Part shown: one piece after another, positions 37,001 to 49,678 of the stretch | Layout: every line of letters begins with the position of its first letter | Position numbering within the stretch: position 1 is the first letter of the stretch | Assembly: GCA_963662155.1 (NCBI GenBank) | Contig: OY759266.1 | Location: 9,644,098-9,708,097 of the forward strand | Reading direction: 5' to 3' | Source of the DNA: Lamellibrachia columna | Taxonomy: Eukaryota > Annelida > Polychaeta > Sabellida > Siboglinidae | DNA length: 64,000 nucleotides | Translations under genes and position numbers: made by a program | The notes under the pieces: generated by a model | The model's input: only the letters and a program-made list of their open reading frames with translations | What the model was told of the DNA's origin: nothing | The model's database searches: none

Positions 37001-38145
37001 TCTTGTAGAAGTGTTGTATTACGTCTAAATTTAGAAAATTGTGTACAGGATGGATAAGGTGGTGAGCATTCAACATGTGTAGCCCAAATGTGGATTCCAT
37101 GTTTTTACTAAAGTTCTGTTCAGAAATCATCACCATACATCTGTTAACATTTACTTATCAAATAAAATGCATAACATCTAAATGAAAAGCAGTCAAGTAT
37201 ATATGTCACAGAACGCCAGAACATTTGTACATATAAGAGGCTGAAATATCTGAGACAAAAATAATGTTGTTATGGAAGTAATTAAAGTCTTATTGATTAA
37301 TTAATGTATACATACTCAGAGTCCACCTCATCACTGTCTGAGCTGTCAACACTGCTACTGCTGTCTTTCCTTCCATCTCCGCGATAATCTAGCGTATAGC
37401 AAGATGGCTCCGTCGCCCCCTCATCTAACCTCTCGTCATTGGATCCGTCAGGTACGCAGACCAGATCATGAAATGCAACACTCGGCTCCTGTTTAATGGT
37501 TATGTGGATACAATCTATGTTCGCAGATTCAATGTTGTCACTTTGGTCTGTCTCACATATTTTCTTGACTTCCACATGACTATTTCGACCATCTGTGGCC
37601 ACCAAATTGCAGGATGTTGCTGTGAGCTGTGGAGAATCCGATTCCAAACCATTCTCTTGTTTCATAACGACCACTAGCCTGTCACTCTCTGCTGTCGTGG
37701 CCTGACTGCCTATAGTCTCCATCAAGTCATGAGATGAACACATCTCTGTGTCACCAGATGACGTGTCAGCATGTGGCACATCTTTGTTCACTGATATTTT
37801 GTCAGAAACACCCTCGGTTTCTGTACTAGGGTCACCTTGTTCACTCACAGAAGTAGCTCGTGTGTCTTTCACTGTTGTCGTGTTCTGGCTGTCTGAACTG
37901 TTCTCAATGTTGTCAGTATTACATGTCTTTGTGTCACCTGGTGTCACGTTGGATTGTAATGCTTCAGTGTTTGACGAGTCCTGCTGGATAATTATGTTAG
38001 TTTCTGCATTGTGATCACTACGTTCCAGCTCCATGCATGTTGATGATGTAGCGATGATGCTGTTATTACTTGCAGGTTGGTGGCCACTCATCAGTCTCTC
38101 CGAAGTGGCGGGTGTAGTGTCGTGATCTGTTGATTGCGATTCCAT
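29293..38145 (-). CDS. NAF1: H/ACA ribonucleoprotein assembly factor NAF1
   Basis: Nuclear chaperone that holds the GAR1 position on dyskerin during assembly of H/ACA snoRNPs and telomerase RNP. Nine exons keep phase: 38145-37316, 36770-36683, 35819-35726, 35015-34933, 33911-33751, 32364-32313, 31086-30947, 30694-30633, 29762-29293, giving 659 aa. Residues 1-280 are disordered, Ser/Thr/Asp-rich, ending SSSSVDSSDSDEVDSD. The conserved Gar1-like domain (about 306-436) has NLPPLEELHIMLAEDV, VVVEAREGLPALN, GQVFETFGPVASPFYSVRY, VFYAPSESQYT and KGSDASWEDNNEPP. Then come IDFSDDEEERRFKAKKRNK (basic) and a Pro/Gln/Asn/Met-rich tail with GNMNQG-type repeats, like the proline-rich tail of other NAF1 proteins. 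The start is the first ATG after an in-frame TAA. A CAG at about 38205 suggests a 5' UTR intron. Exon 33751 uses an uncommon GTCTGT donor. Confidence 0.94.
30232..30575 (-). mobile_element. LINE 3'-end fragment related to 9321-10310
   Basis: Plus-strand view: ATAATAATAAAAATTACTTC, TCTGAGCTCAGTGGCACAAC and AAACCAAAGGATTAGGCATT. These match the 3' end of the LINE in the satellite (AATTAACTTCTATGGCACC, GAGCTCAGAGGCACAACAAA). It continues to about 30575 with no usable ORF. In a NAF1 intron. Confidence 0.7.
31215..31620. repeat. (TA)n-linked repeat cluster in NAF1 intron
   Basis: Contains (TA)n tracts and copies of TTAGTTAAAACATGATGCA at about 31245 and 31308, plus AAAGATATGTAAAATGAGATT near 31564. 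The same modules recur at 33925-34150, so a small TA-associated repeat has multiplied in the NAF1 introns. Confidence 0.6.
33016..33049. repeat. Perfect 14-bp inverted repeat (hairpin)
   Basis: AATTGTCCCTGTGA and its exact complement TCACAGGGACAATT are separated by 6 nt, in the NAF1 intron between exons 33911-33751 and 32364-32313. No flanking poly-T or coding context. Function unknown. Confidence 0.8.
33391..33710 (+). mobile_element. tRNA-derived SINE-like repeat, family A copy 2
   Basis: Head GGTAGTGTAGTGGTTGAAG looks like a tRNA A box, and GAGTTTAAGACCTGG like a B box. The body matches 24670-25000 (CTCATGATTCGGATGATC, AAAGAACCATTGAGGACG). It ends about 40 bp before the NAF1 exon at 33751, antisense to that gene. 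Confidence 0.7.
33925..34150. repeat. Paired (TA)n tracts with shared flanks
   Basis: TA runs at about 33938-33974 and 34051-34082, then (CA)n and AAAGATATGTAAATATAAG with GATTAGCTAAATAAATTAGT. The last two also occur at 31560-31610. Confidence 0.7.
34361..34640 (+). mobile_element. tRNA-derived SINE-like repeat, family B copy 1
   Basis: CCCAGGTTCAAGTCTACCTA is B-box-like (GGTTCAAGTC). The body has CTTTCCCTGTGTCTTTCGGA, GAGACACTAAAAGCTGTTGG, TCCCTTCTACCTG and GTAACCTGTCGTGGACTCAC, shared with 51950-52215. In a NAF1 intron. Confidence 0.7.
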
Positions 38146-38179
38146 TGTGTCAACATGGGTAGCAGCTTCCTTCAATTAG

Positions 38180-40507
38180 GTCTTACACGTCTCCTTTTAC
38201 TGTAAACAGAAACATGTCAACATCTGGCAATTCAAGGCCTGCACCACGTTGAAGTCTGGCATGTGATCTTTGCCATGGCAAGACTATTTTCAAAGTCAAT
38301 ATGGCAAGGGTAGGAACTTATCCATAGACATAGATAAGTTTGTGAATAAGAGGTCTGACCATTAATCAATGCTGCACCAATGATAGCAGAGCAACTATGT
38401 TTATTCACAGGACATAATTACCCTGCGTAATTTAGCAACTGACACTGCAGTTGAGATATACCAAGGCCAGGTAGACACCAAACCATTCACTGACTGATAC
38501 TACTTTTAGTCTATTTCTACTTCTACTTTTTATCGGCAAGTCAGCAGCGTGGTGTTTGACCACTTAATAGGCCTGTTATTGAGTAAGGGTTCTTGGTGAT
38601 GTTCCGGGTGGTTCCATCGACATCATGGAATCTAACCATCGGACAAATGAGATAAATATGACAGTCGTATTTTGCACTGATCACACAAGGTCATCCAGTT
38701 CGCGGCCCAATTATTTGTTATTCCAGTGGCTGCTGTGACAAGGATAACAATGCTAACACAAATGTTGGGGTGGAATGCTATTGCTATTGACATAATCAAT
38801 AATGTTCACCCCATAAATTTCACCTACGATGCTTGCACATGTATCCGAAGTGCACACGCAGGTTCTGAACTAACCGGGCTGTGCCACGATTTCTACTTTA
38901 TCGAGACGCCACATGTAACGACATCATACTGCGTTGACAAAAGTTAGGCGAGTTCATTGTCTTTTGAAATTTTTTTGTTTCATTTGTTGTTTGGTATATG
39001 TTACGACCATTTTGGGAATGGGGACAGTTTGGGAATGATCCCAACTTGGGCCGGTCCATTATTAGAATTCTAACAACGCCCGCCCAAGTAGGAATCGCAC
39101 ATGCAGCAGCAGCTGATTCCAACTTGTGATGGCCCATTCTTGGAATTCCAACAACGCACGGCGTGAGACATGCACAGTATGTTATTGGAATAATACATTT
39201 GCTTTACGGAAATTGTTACAAACTGTATGGTTGGAGCGATTTAGTAGACACAATGTTACAAAGATGTCTAATGTCTTGCTGAATGTATTCATCCTATCCT
39301 GTTTATATTATATGAATAATTAATGTCAACAGGAACGTAGTGTTCAGTGCTTATCTTTGTAATATGTTGTTTTAAGATTTATTGTGTGTGCAGTGCAATG
39401 CAATGGTTACTCGGAAGTCAATTAAGATGTTGCAGCTTTGGCCATAAATAAACAATTGTGCAGAATTGGAATTATACGCTTACGCCTGATCCACCACCTA
39501 ATTATAGGATCGGCAGTGTCAGTGTCGGCACGTGGTTGCGATAGGTGAGCAACAACATTGTAATACAACGCCTCTGATAGGACTAGAATTCCGTGATGAG
39601 AGCAAACTAGCCAGTACCTCGGACACACAAGATATGATCACCAGACATACTGTTCTGTCACTAAGACTATCAATATGACAACAATAAATGTAATTTTTAT
39701 ATTAAACTCTCAATGTTATTCAATAATTGATGACAATGTAATAAAAGTACTACAACCTGAACACAAATGCAAACTCACTCCAAACCATGCATAAGCAACT
39801 CAAACAGACACGTCTCACTATATCGATGAGCGACTGAACGAATCATCCCGACTTGGTCTTGGGTGATACGAGATTTCAACTTGGGCTCACGTGACCATGG
39901 AGCTGATTCTAGAATAGGTCCGATCCCGACTTAGAGCTTAACATATATATAGATATACATTGTATGTATGTATATTATATATATAGCCAGGCCTACATAT
40001 TTATATATAGATTATATAGGGCCTACATATATAAATTATAATTTTTTATTATTATTAATTGCGATCGCCATTAGTACATGTATCATATTATTATTTAAGA
40101 AAAGAAATGTTTGTTTCAGGTTATACCCACTGTTTAGGTATAGAAAAAAAATCAATATTTAGTGGCAATAGTATACATGTCATATATAGGCGATAACAAG
40201 GAGATTTAAGTCTGCATCAACTAAAATAATCCTAGTGCCGTAGTGGTCGATGACATGTTATACATAACATTCAAAACATATCCGTCTTTCAAACCAAACG
40301 TCTGCACTAGCTGGTATCTTTGCATAATTTATTTATTTTGTTCAATATTCGTTTAACCCACAGCAGTTCCTATGCCATGTGCTTACCGGAAGTATCGTCT
40401 ACGCAAAATATAGCAAACGATACACTCAAGCGTTCTAACTGGTTCGTTTTATGGAAACTTTTTACGGTTGAGGGCACTGAACTTGTCGGTGTAGTTTTTC
40501 CATACGT
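38180..40507. other. NAF1 upstream and intergenic interval
   Basis: No convincing exon seen. A tandem pair of CCAACTTG...GGCCCATT..TGGAATTC..AACAACGC-type units lies at about 39040-39160. An imperfect inverse counterpart (GATTCTAGAATAGGTCCGAT) lies near 39905-39935, so a decayed inverted-repeat element of ~0.9 kb is possible. AT-rich simple sequence follows to 40200. Confidence 0.4.
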
Positions 40508-42367
40508 ATGCCCTAGGCTAGCGCTGCCGATCGCCAATTGCGCCATAGGTGAAACGGTTTCCCATTTGGCGAAAGGAAAACAAAACTCTTCGCCAATTTG
40601 GCGAAACGCATTTACGATCATGTTAACGCGCATTGTCGTGTAAGCGGCGGTGAACCCGTGAATCGTAGCTGCCCGCCATCCGTGGAATTGTTTTTCGCAC
40701 CCCCTAATCTATAATTGCCCGGCGATAAGCCAATGATGGAATTGCTCTCAGCGAAAGTTTGCGTCCTGCTGCGCAGCTACAAAAATAATATTATAACCTT
40801 AAAATGTGGGAGCTCACTTCCTCGCAGTTTTTTAATTTGTTATCGGTTAAAATGATTCGTAAATGTACTTCGGCCGGCGAAGATCGCGGAAAGAAACGAA
40901 AGAAAAAAGGCGGACTGGTTCGTACGTTTTGCGTGGCTTATTCACGATAGCAAAAGCCACGTCTTTCGCTGCAAAGTTTGCGTGCACGCGAAAGCAAGAA
41001 CGTGTTTGTCACCGGGAAGGACTGCGCCAAGCCCAAGAAGACTTGGCAAAACACGATATATGTGCAGGCCATCGGAGATCGATGTTACTACCGAAGCGCC
41101 AGAGACAGATAGATTTCGTCACTGCGAACGATCACGCGAACTCGGCGATTATCGCCCATAGGCGGACCGCGTTGACGCAAGCGATGCACCGTCTCCCGAC
41201 AGCTAAGAACGCTTTCATGAGGGAGCCTTCAAGATATGTACGGTGAAGGAGCAGCGTCCCGGATTCACTCTTAGTGAAACGGGTGGACACTGTCGCAGAG
41301 ACCAGAATAGTGGTGGTGGACATTTGGGGCGACACTTGTATCATCATGGTGACGTTCTCAGTGTTGGAGATTATTGTATTATATATTTATAATTAAACGT
41401 TGTTATATTAATTTATATTGGTGTTATGTTCTTTTGTGACTATCTATATGTTTAATATACGTATATTATGTTTATATAATATATCGTATATTAGGCCTAG
41501 TAAAAAAGAAACTAGTTTCTTTTTTAAGTTAGAGGGAGGCCTTTATTATTTATGAATTTTTTTGGTATTAGTTTCGAAGATGGCTGCCATGTCTTAGGTG
41601 TTCACTGTGGTTGATAAGCTGTAGTTTTTTTCGATGCAATATGGAACATGCCAATGATGTATATTACTATTATTGCCTGCCATTCCATTGTCAAATACAT
41701 TACTTTTTAGTGGGAATGGCAGATGAATAGAAACATTTACGTAAATGTAATATGGCACGTATACCTGTTACACCGGAACACTACTTAAATCGACCAGAAA
41801 GAAACAAGAAGCAAACGCAATGTTGAATATATTTATAAATGTCATGTGCAGGTTTGGCCATGGTTTCATTAGTATGTATCACAGGCATACACCTGAATGG
41901 TATTTATACTGATTGAGACTGGAATTTTGTAAATGAGTCTGTCAAGACTATTTAATGCAAGGCATCATCATTTGAATCTTATTTTAGACTCTGTAGAATG
42001 CTCATACATCCCTACACCTTGTATGAGTACGAGTGAACTGAAAGAGTATAGCAGTACTTCGTACAGCAAATTTTGTTTCGACAAAGATTTCTTCACAGAA
42101 CCGGAAAAACTTATTAAAATAATCTTTTTCAATAGTAAATAAAACAGGAGGCGGAGACAAAAAAGGAAAAGGGCAGGGACAAGAAAGTTTCTTTTTTTAC
42201 GAGGCCATAACACATTTTTTTTATGTCATGTTTTGCATTTTGACGTTTTGTCATCTTGGTGTCTGCTAAAAAAAATGGCTAAACAAAATCTCATTTGGCT
42301 AAAGAAAATGTGAACCTTTAGCCAAATTGGCTAAACAGATTTTAGGCCCAGCGCTAGCCTAGATGCC
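40508..42367 (+). mobile_element. 1,850-bp hAT-like DNA transposon with degraded zinc-finger ORF
   Basis: The terminal inverted repeats CTAGGCTAGCGCTG (40513 on) and CAGCGCTAGCCTAG (to 42362) are perfect over 14 bp, flanked by ATGCC on both sides (40508-40512, 42363-42367). Subterminal regions hold repeated TTGGCGAAA/GCCAAATTGGCTAAA motifs on both ends. Inside, at 40911-41085, three frames together read WFVRFAWLIHDSKSHVFRCK, VCVHAKA, NVFVTGKDCAKPKK and DLAKHDICAGHRR. This is a Cys2-His2 BED/TTF-type zinc finger as found at the N-terminus of hAT-derived proteins. Frameshifts break it, and no catalytic domain follows. Confidence 0.7.
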
Positions 42368-43796
42368 TAATAGAATATACAGTGTTCACAAACATCTGAG
42401 TAAACGTTTGCACAAGGGATCCACAATCGAAATCACTAGCCGTTACGTCACCGATAAATTGCGAATTAGTTTTTAGAAAAGTTGTTTTACGATTATCGAA
42501 GAGCGTTTTCGAAAAAGCACGCCACGGTAATACTGAACACATTGTCATTGATTAAAATTTAATGTATAAAAAATTACGAATATTACGAATATAGTAGTGT
42601 GGTTGATGGTTGTGTCACAGTCACATATACACACGGCTTAGCGTATCTAAATAGTTATATAATTTGAGGCCTCATGCAATTGTCATGTGATCGGCGAGAG
42701 GATGGAAGTCACGTCCACGATCGGCATTGCCATTGCATTAACCCGCAAAATGTTTACCATTTTGGATATCCAGTAGTTTGAGCCATAACCAGATCTAACG
42801 ACTAAAGTCAATTATTTCGATGATTTGAAAAAATACAAATTTGTTTTATTAATTCGACTGCGGATGTTACTTAAACTATTCACACATTACATATTTGGAC
42901 ATCAACGAACCGCATTGTCGAGAAGCTAAATCAGTTGAGGATGGAGTTTTAACATTAAACACCGAGTTGATCGATTGCGGTGAAGCAGAGCGTAAAGATC
43001 GCGTTATGCAAAAATGTACAGGCTGCCGAAGTGTCCGTGTTCCTTTTGCGAATACAACATATTTAATGTGAGTCACTAGCCTCTTATTTTCAATGGATCT
43101 ACTCATCCAGAAGTCAGCAGCAAACAAAATTGCATTACGCCCCTCATACATTAAAATTTAGTCACGCCAGTGTTGACATGTTTCCGATCTCTGCAGAGGA
43201 TCGGAGGTGGGGGTATGGGGCCCCCCGCCTACGCCTCTATGGGACATATTATATTGGTACTGTGTACTATTAAAAGGATTGGAAGGTATTATTGTACACA
43301 GGAGATTGAAACGGGTAATATATACTATAACACTCGGTTAATATTATATACAACAATAACTTCATGCCTAGTGAATTTCGTAGTTTTGTTTATATCAGCG
43401 GAGTGGATATGACACGGAATAATGACTGGCAGAATTATACACGTGTTGTAGTAAATATAATAATATCGCATGCACATGACACGGGTTCAGCAGTCCTAAA
43501 CTACCCTTTAGGGAGGTTCTGCGTGAAAAATCTACCACAGACACCAAAAATCTACACGCGGAAATGCGACACGGTTGATTGATATTGTAGTTCATTTACG
43601 TACCTGCGCGGTAACACAAATCCTAATGCAAGCATGTTTGTGATCCCGCGGTGACTTGACAACCAGTGTTTGTATTGTGTTGATTCTGGAGTGCAGTGAT
43701 AAGAGAAAGTCAATAACGCATACCGGGCATCGTTAAGCAGCGATGTCATCACCAGTATACTCGTGTCGAGATCCAGTTACCATGTCCAGCAGAGGG

Positions 43797-44002
43797 TGTG
43801 TCATACCCAAACTTACCTGGCCATACATGGGCACATGATATTAACAATCTCAGACAAAGGATGACATTATGTCAGCTATAGTTTACCACATAAATCATAC
43901 TCAAACTTACCCGTAGATCAGGCCATACATGGGCACATGATATTAATAATCTTAGACAAAGGATGACATTCTGTCAGCTATAGTTTACCACATAAATAAG
44001 TT
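43797..44002. repeat. Two-copy tandem duplication, ~102-bp period
   Basis: GGCCATACATGGGCACATGA, GACAAAGGATGACATT and CAGCTATAGTTTACCACATA each occur twice, about 102 bp apart, with few differences. Confidence 0.88.
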
Positions 44003-44499
44003 TTCGTGATTAAAAGAAAAACAGTATTTGGAATCGTTATGTGTACGGCAAAAATTCTGGATGGAGAAGATGTATATTGCTGTATTAAGAAATTGTTCCA
44101 CATTTCAGTGATCGAAGTTAAACTAACTATACAAAGCAAACACATCATCTGAAAATTCCTAGTAACTGTTATTTTGGTAATGTTACTATTAAATGTACGT
44201 ACATATACAGTGTCAGTAACAGTTAATTTTGTATAAGAATAATAACAAATTAAATAAATGACACTGTTTTTGTTAAAACATTATTTAATATGCCCTATCA
44301 ATTCGTGAGACACACAGAACGCTCTCTCTATGCTTGTCTGTCTGTCTGATTTTTGCAAAAAAAGGAAATTTGGCTTAATAATTTTCAGTGCTAAAGACTG
44401 TGAAAATATGCATGAGATTTCAGACCTTGAGATTTTTGTCGTGAGACCGTGACATTTAATGCAAAACCGTGAGTTTCGCGGCTTATGCGTGAGAGTTGA

Positions 44500-44835
44500 C
44501 AGGTAAGCTGCCCTCTCCTCCCATCTTCTCCCATCTCCTCCCCACTCCTCCCTCTCCTCCCCCCTCTCTGTTTCACACATGTATTTAAATGGGGTTGCGA
44601 GGTCTTCCGAACCTTTGTGCCCCCACCCCCCCTCCCATCACCTCCCCTCTCCTCCCCTCTCCTCCCATCTCCTCCCATCTCCTTCCCACTCCTCCCTCTC
44701 CTTCCATCTCCTCCCCTCTCCCCCTCTCTCTCTCATGTTCAGAATGATATATAGATTTACAATATTGATGTTTCACACATGTATTTAAATGGGGTTGCGA
44801 GGTCTTCCGAACCTTTGTGCCCCCCCACCCCCCGT
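44500..44835. repeat. CT-rich tract bordered by a 62-bp direct repeat
   Basis: (CTCCTCCCAT)n polypyrimidine sequence at about 44510-44565 and 44630-44735. The phrase CACACATGTATTTAAATGGG and GGTTGCGAGGTCTTCCGAAC, with a following C-run, occur at about 44573 and 44772. Suggests unequal exchange or a recent local duplication. Confidence 0.85.
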
Positions 44836-45271
44836 TAAACCAAAAGTCACCGTGCTCAGCTCTTCAGTGCTACGAACCTGTTAATTTCAATGCCAATACA
44901 ACATTTCGGGCAGCTATAATTTGGATATTATATCACGGAATACAAATAAAACAGCTCATAATTAATTATCAGAACGGTCAGCCATTTATTCGGATATCTA
45001 GAGTAAGTGCATGGTGCATTTTGTGGGATTGGGTCATATATTTCCCTTTAATGTTCTAATATGGTAATATTTAGTCCTGCTAGTGCATGTTTAATGACGC
45101 ATCAGTGAATTCGTCCTGTATCCGAAAATAACCCAGGTGACTACCATGAACCATTCACCTAACCACGATCCCCATACAGGCCACTGAATAGTGTTTGCCA
45201 GCGACGCTGTCTTGATTTATGCCGAGGCCTGCCGCATTGTCTAGATGTGTCATGCCTCCGCAGCGTTGAGT

Positions 45272-45386
45272 CCATATATGGGCATACTGCGCGATCGCGG
45301 CTGTCGCTATATAAACGAATCGACGCCACCACAGCGACACTACACCTGACACTGCAAGGACCGATCGAAGTCTTGTTTCTGCCACA
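45272..45386 (+). promoter_or_regulatory. Actin promoter 1 with CArG box, TATA box and 5' UTR exon
   Basis: A perfect serum response element core CCATATATGG at 45272-45281 stands 26 bp upstream of TATATAAA (45308-45315). A non-coding first exon then probably runs from about 45340 to 45386, with a strong donor GTAAGT at 45387. The acceptor CCAG at 46272-46275, just before the actin ATG, would complete a 5' UTR intron, the usual arrangement of animal actin genes. Confidence 0.65.
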
Positions 45387-45921
45387 GTAAGTAGCGCTTC
45401 TTTGCCGTCTTCTATATTATATCAACGTTTGCTCGGGGCTATTTGATGTTGCGTACCTGCGGAAATGAACAGGATCGAAACTTGAGGCCGATTATATAGC
45501 CCAAAAACGGCCGATGATCAAAACTTATATATTGCCACGCCCATAATTTTTGTTGTCCGTGCAGGCTACTACCTCTGTACTATCTAGCATGTATTTTTCG
45601 AGCATCTGCACAGCTAACTTATAATGCAACTACTATGCTACCAGAGTATGTGATTAAAATGATATTGCTACACGAGTAGTTGGACCGGTTCGCATTTTAG
45701 ATCGTGCATTACTAGTACTTTATGCGACAACATAAACATACTTTAGGGTGTTTCATGAATGTCATATCGTGAAGGTTTTCATGCAAGCATTCGGGCATTT
45801 TTGTCAAAACGTTTCTACCGATATTTGGCGACTACAGCTCGTCCAGCTCTGGCTCGACGTCCATTCACGCGACCTGCATCGCATCACTGATTTCCATATA
45901 AAGCCGCCAAAGTCCACGGTT

Positions 45922-46030
45922 CAAACCAATCACCGCCGGTCGCATACGTCGTGACCATAAAAGGAGAAGCGACGATCGCGCGAGTCGAGACTCGTCGACT
46001 CCGCTGTGCTGTTTAGCCAGGCAGGATGGA
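45922..46030 (+). promoter_or_regulatory. Possible second actin promoter (CCAAT and CArG)
   Basis: ACCAATCACC near 45925 and a second perfect CArG sequence CCATAAAAGG at 45955-45964 (also TATA-like) lie inside the presumed 5' UTR intron. They precede a GC-rich CGAGTCGAGACTCGTCGACT stretch that could be a start site region. The element spacing is promoter-like, but no donor was firmly assigned. Confidence 0.4.
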
Positions 46031-46302
46031 AACCCGGATCAATAATGTTTGGCAAAACTGGCAAGATGAACACATCACTTCACTAATAGTTTAGATTGGT
46101 CATAATATTTAAGATAGGAAATGCTAATGCATTATAATTAGCTTAGCGGTATTACTGTGCAATACTGATTGTGTAACATTGATATGTATTTTGCAATATT
46201 TATAGTACAATATTGGTTGTGCAATTATTATTATTCCGATTTATGTATATAGAATTGTTCATTTTACCTTTCCAGCACCCAACTATCACGCCAACCAACA
46301 AA

Positions 46303-47929
<1,627 letters not shown>

Positions 47930-48309
47930 ATCATAACAATTCAAACTGTGATAGGTCGTTATTGGAAACGTGAGCCTAGTATGTGCTATATGCGACTGAA
48001 CATTCCCACAAGAGAAGGACGGTTTTTATGCCTGCAGTGTCGCGTATTTATCTCTTATGTTCTAAGTTACTAAACCATTACAAAAATGTATTGGGATTAT
48101 TTGAGGTGTACGCACAATTGTACACCTTGCGCACGTGTATTCTTTTTGTATTGTACATTGTTTTATATAAAAATCTTTGTTACATGAAAAATCCGTTTAA
48201 TTTTTCAATCGATTCCTTAGCCCCACGTATTGTCAAGAATTTAGGCCGTTCCACTTAGCAGTGTCATTGTGAATCATCTTCCGACAGTTTTAATACTGTA
48301 TTAAGTGAT

Positions 48310-48830
48310 TGAATTTACGGAAGAGGCCAACTAGCTACAGCTTCACAACAGAGGCTCGGTAATTTCATTCTTGCCACCCTACCCAGCTTTAAACACGTGG
48401 ATCATCAAACAGAAGTACAAGTGCGGCCCATCAATTATACACAGCGAGTGATTGAGTGATTCTAAATCTTACTCTGGTGTCACTTTTGGAACTGCTAAAC
48501 GTCATTAACAGAACCTTTCCGAAAGAGGATGACGGTTTTTAGCCTGAATTATTTGAAGCATAGGGGAGACCGGGTCTACTTGAAATATATCGGACAAATC
48601 CGTGAAATATAACAGGACATTTCTAGTCAATAATAGCTGCGAGTTGTCCCCAAAAGGCCACTCTGTCCTACAAGGGGCCCTTCAACCCGAAGGCCAACAG
48701 GGAGAAGATGACACCGATCGTGTTCAAGACCTTCAACGGGCCAGCCATGTAGGTCCTCAATCTGGTTGTCCTGTCGCTGTACGCGTCCGGTCGTAGGACA
48801 GGTCTCGCCCACGTCATGGCCACCATTGGA
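48310..48830 (+). pseudogene. Scrambled actin pseudogene fragments
   Basis: Piece 1 (48310-48575): AGCTACAGCTTCACAACA (the GYSFTTTAE codons), then a gap, then ACGTGGATCATCAAACAGAA and GGCCCATCAATTATACACAG (WI.KQ.Y..GPSI.H), a stop and 3' UTR-like GAGGATGACGGTTTTTAGCC. Piece 2 (48655-48830): CAACCCGAAGGCCAACAGGG, AAGATGACACCGATCGTGTT and CTGTCGCTGTACGCGTCCGG. Piece 2 comes from an earlier part of actin than piece 1 but lies downstream, so at least two decayed copies or a rearranged copy are present. Frames are broken. No intact product. Confidence 0.85.
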
Positions 48831-49678
48831 GCTATATTTTAGCATGTGCGAAACATCAGATAACATTCCCAAATAGTATAAAATAGCTTAGATTCATCCC
48901 AGAAGACCAAACTGCACTATACGAGTAGTGTACCAATAGACAAAAGTAGGCAGCATAAGACCCTCATACAAAACAGCACTTACATTTTATTAGACAACAC
49001 AACAGTTTGACATCATGCAATCATCTGTGACTCACTTATTACACAAGACGAAAGAAGAAATCACACTGCGACGAACATTACAATCTCACCTCAAACTTGT
49101 AAAATCAATATTCCTAACAACCTTAAGTAACTAATTTACATAGGCGTGTTGGGACTAGCAATGAGTAGAGGCACCGACTATCACAACATTTTCTTATTTA
49201 AATTACGTTCACATCAACAAGTTCATAAAATGTTTTCCAAATGCATTCTGCGTAAAAATGGTGTGGGATAAAGGTCGATGGTGAACTACAGGATCTTGTC
49301 ATAACATCATAACAATTAACTTTAAATTCAAACACAGCTGTATCAAATCGTTCTGACAGTAATGAGAATAAGGATGAGAAGCCTTCATTTGGTTGTGCCA
49401 AATCGCCTGACTAATGTAAGTATTCACCTCCTTTGAGTGAACCTTCTCGTATGACCAACACTTGGGACCTTATTTCAAGAAGGAAATGTTTTTAACATAA
49501 TATGTAGCATTGTTATCTACACAAATATTACATGTTGGTATAACTGATACCTAATCTATCTATTTCCTGGTACTAAAACACTGAACTGAAGCAACATCTG
49601 TCAATGATAGTGAAAATAAAATGTCTGTGATGAACAGCCTTGACGGTTTGACAACCCATTTCTGGGCATGGACAACTC
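48831..49678. other. Interval between the actin pseudogene and the SAP gene
   Basis: AT-rich, without convincing coding sequence. The part next to 49679 is the likely 3' UTR of the minus-strand SAP/RRM gene. A TTTATT (minus AATAAA) is present at about 49193-49198, roughly 480 bases past the stop. Confidence 0.4.

Larger units (their letters stand above)
42368..45270. other. Intergenic interval upstream of actin, with local duplications
   Basis: No supportable gene. It contains a ~102-bp tandem duplication (43815-44000) and a 199-bp-spaced direct repeat flanking a CT-rich tract (44570-44835). Short ORFs, such as one on minus at 42876-43151, lack recognisable domains. Confidence 0.5.

Noticed and set aside
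39036..39935. Possible inverted-repeat transposon upstream of NAF1
   Set aside because: The arms match only in short imperfect blocks and no target duplication was found, so it is not listed as a mobile element.
42876..43151. 91-codon minus-strand ORF in the region upstream of actin
   Set aside because: No recognisable domain, no splice context, no repeat partner in the window; not enough to call a gene.
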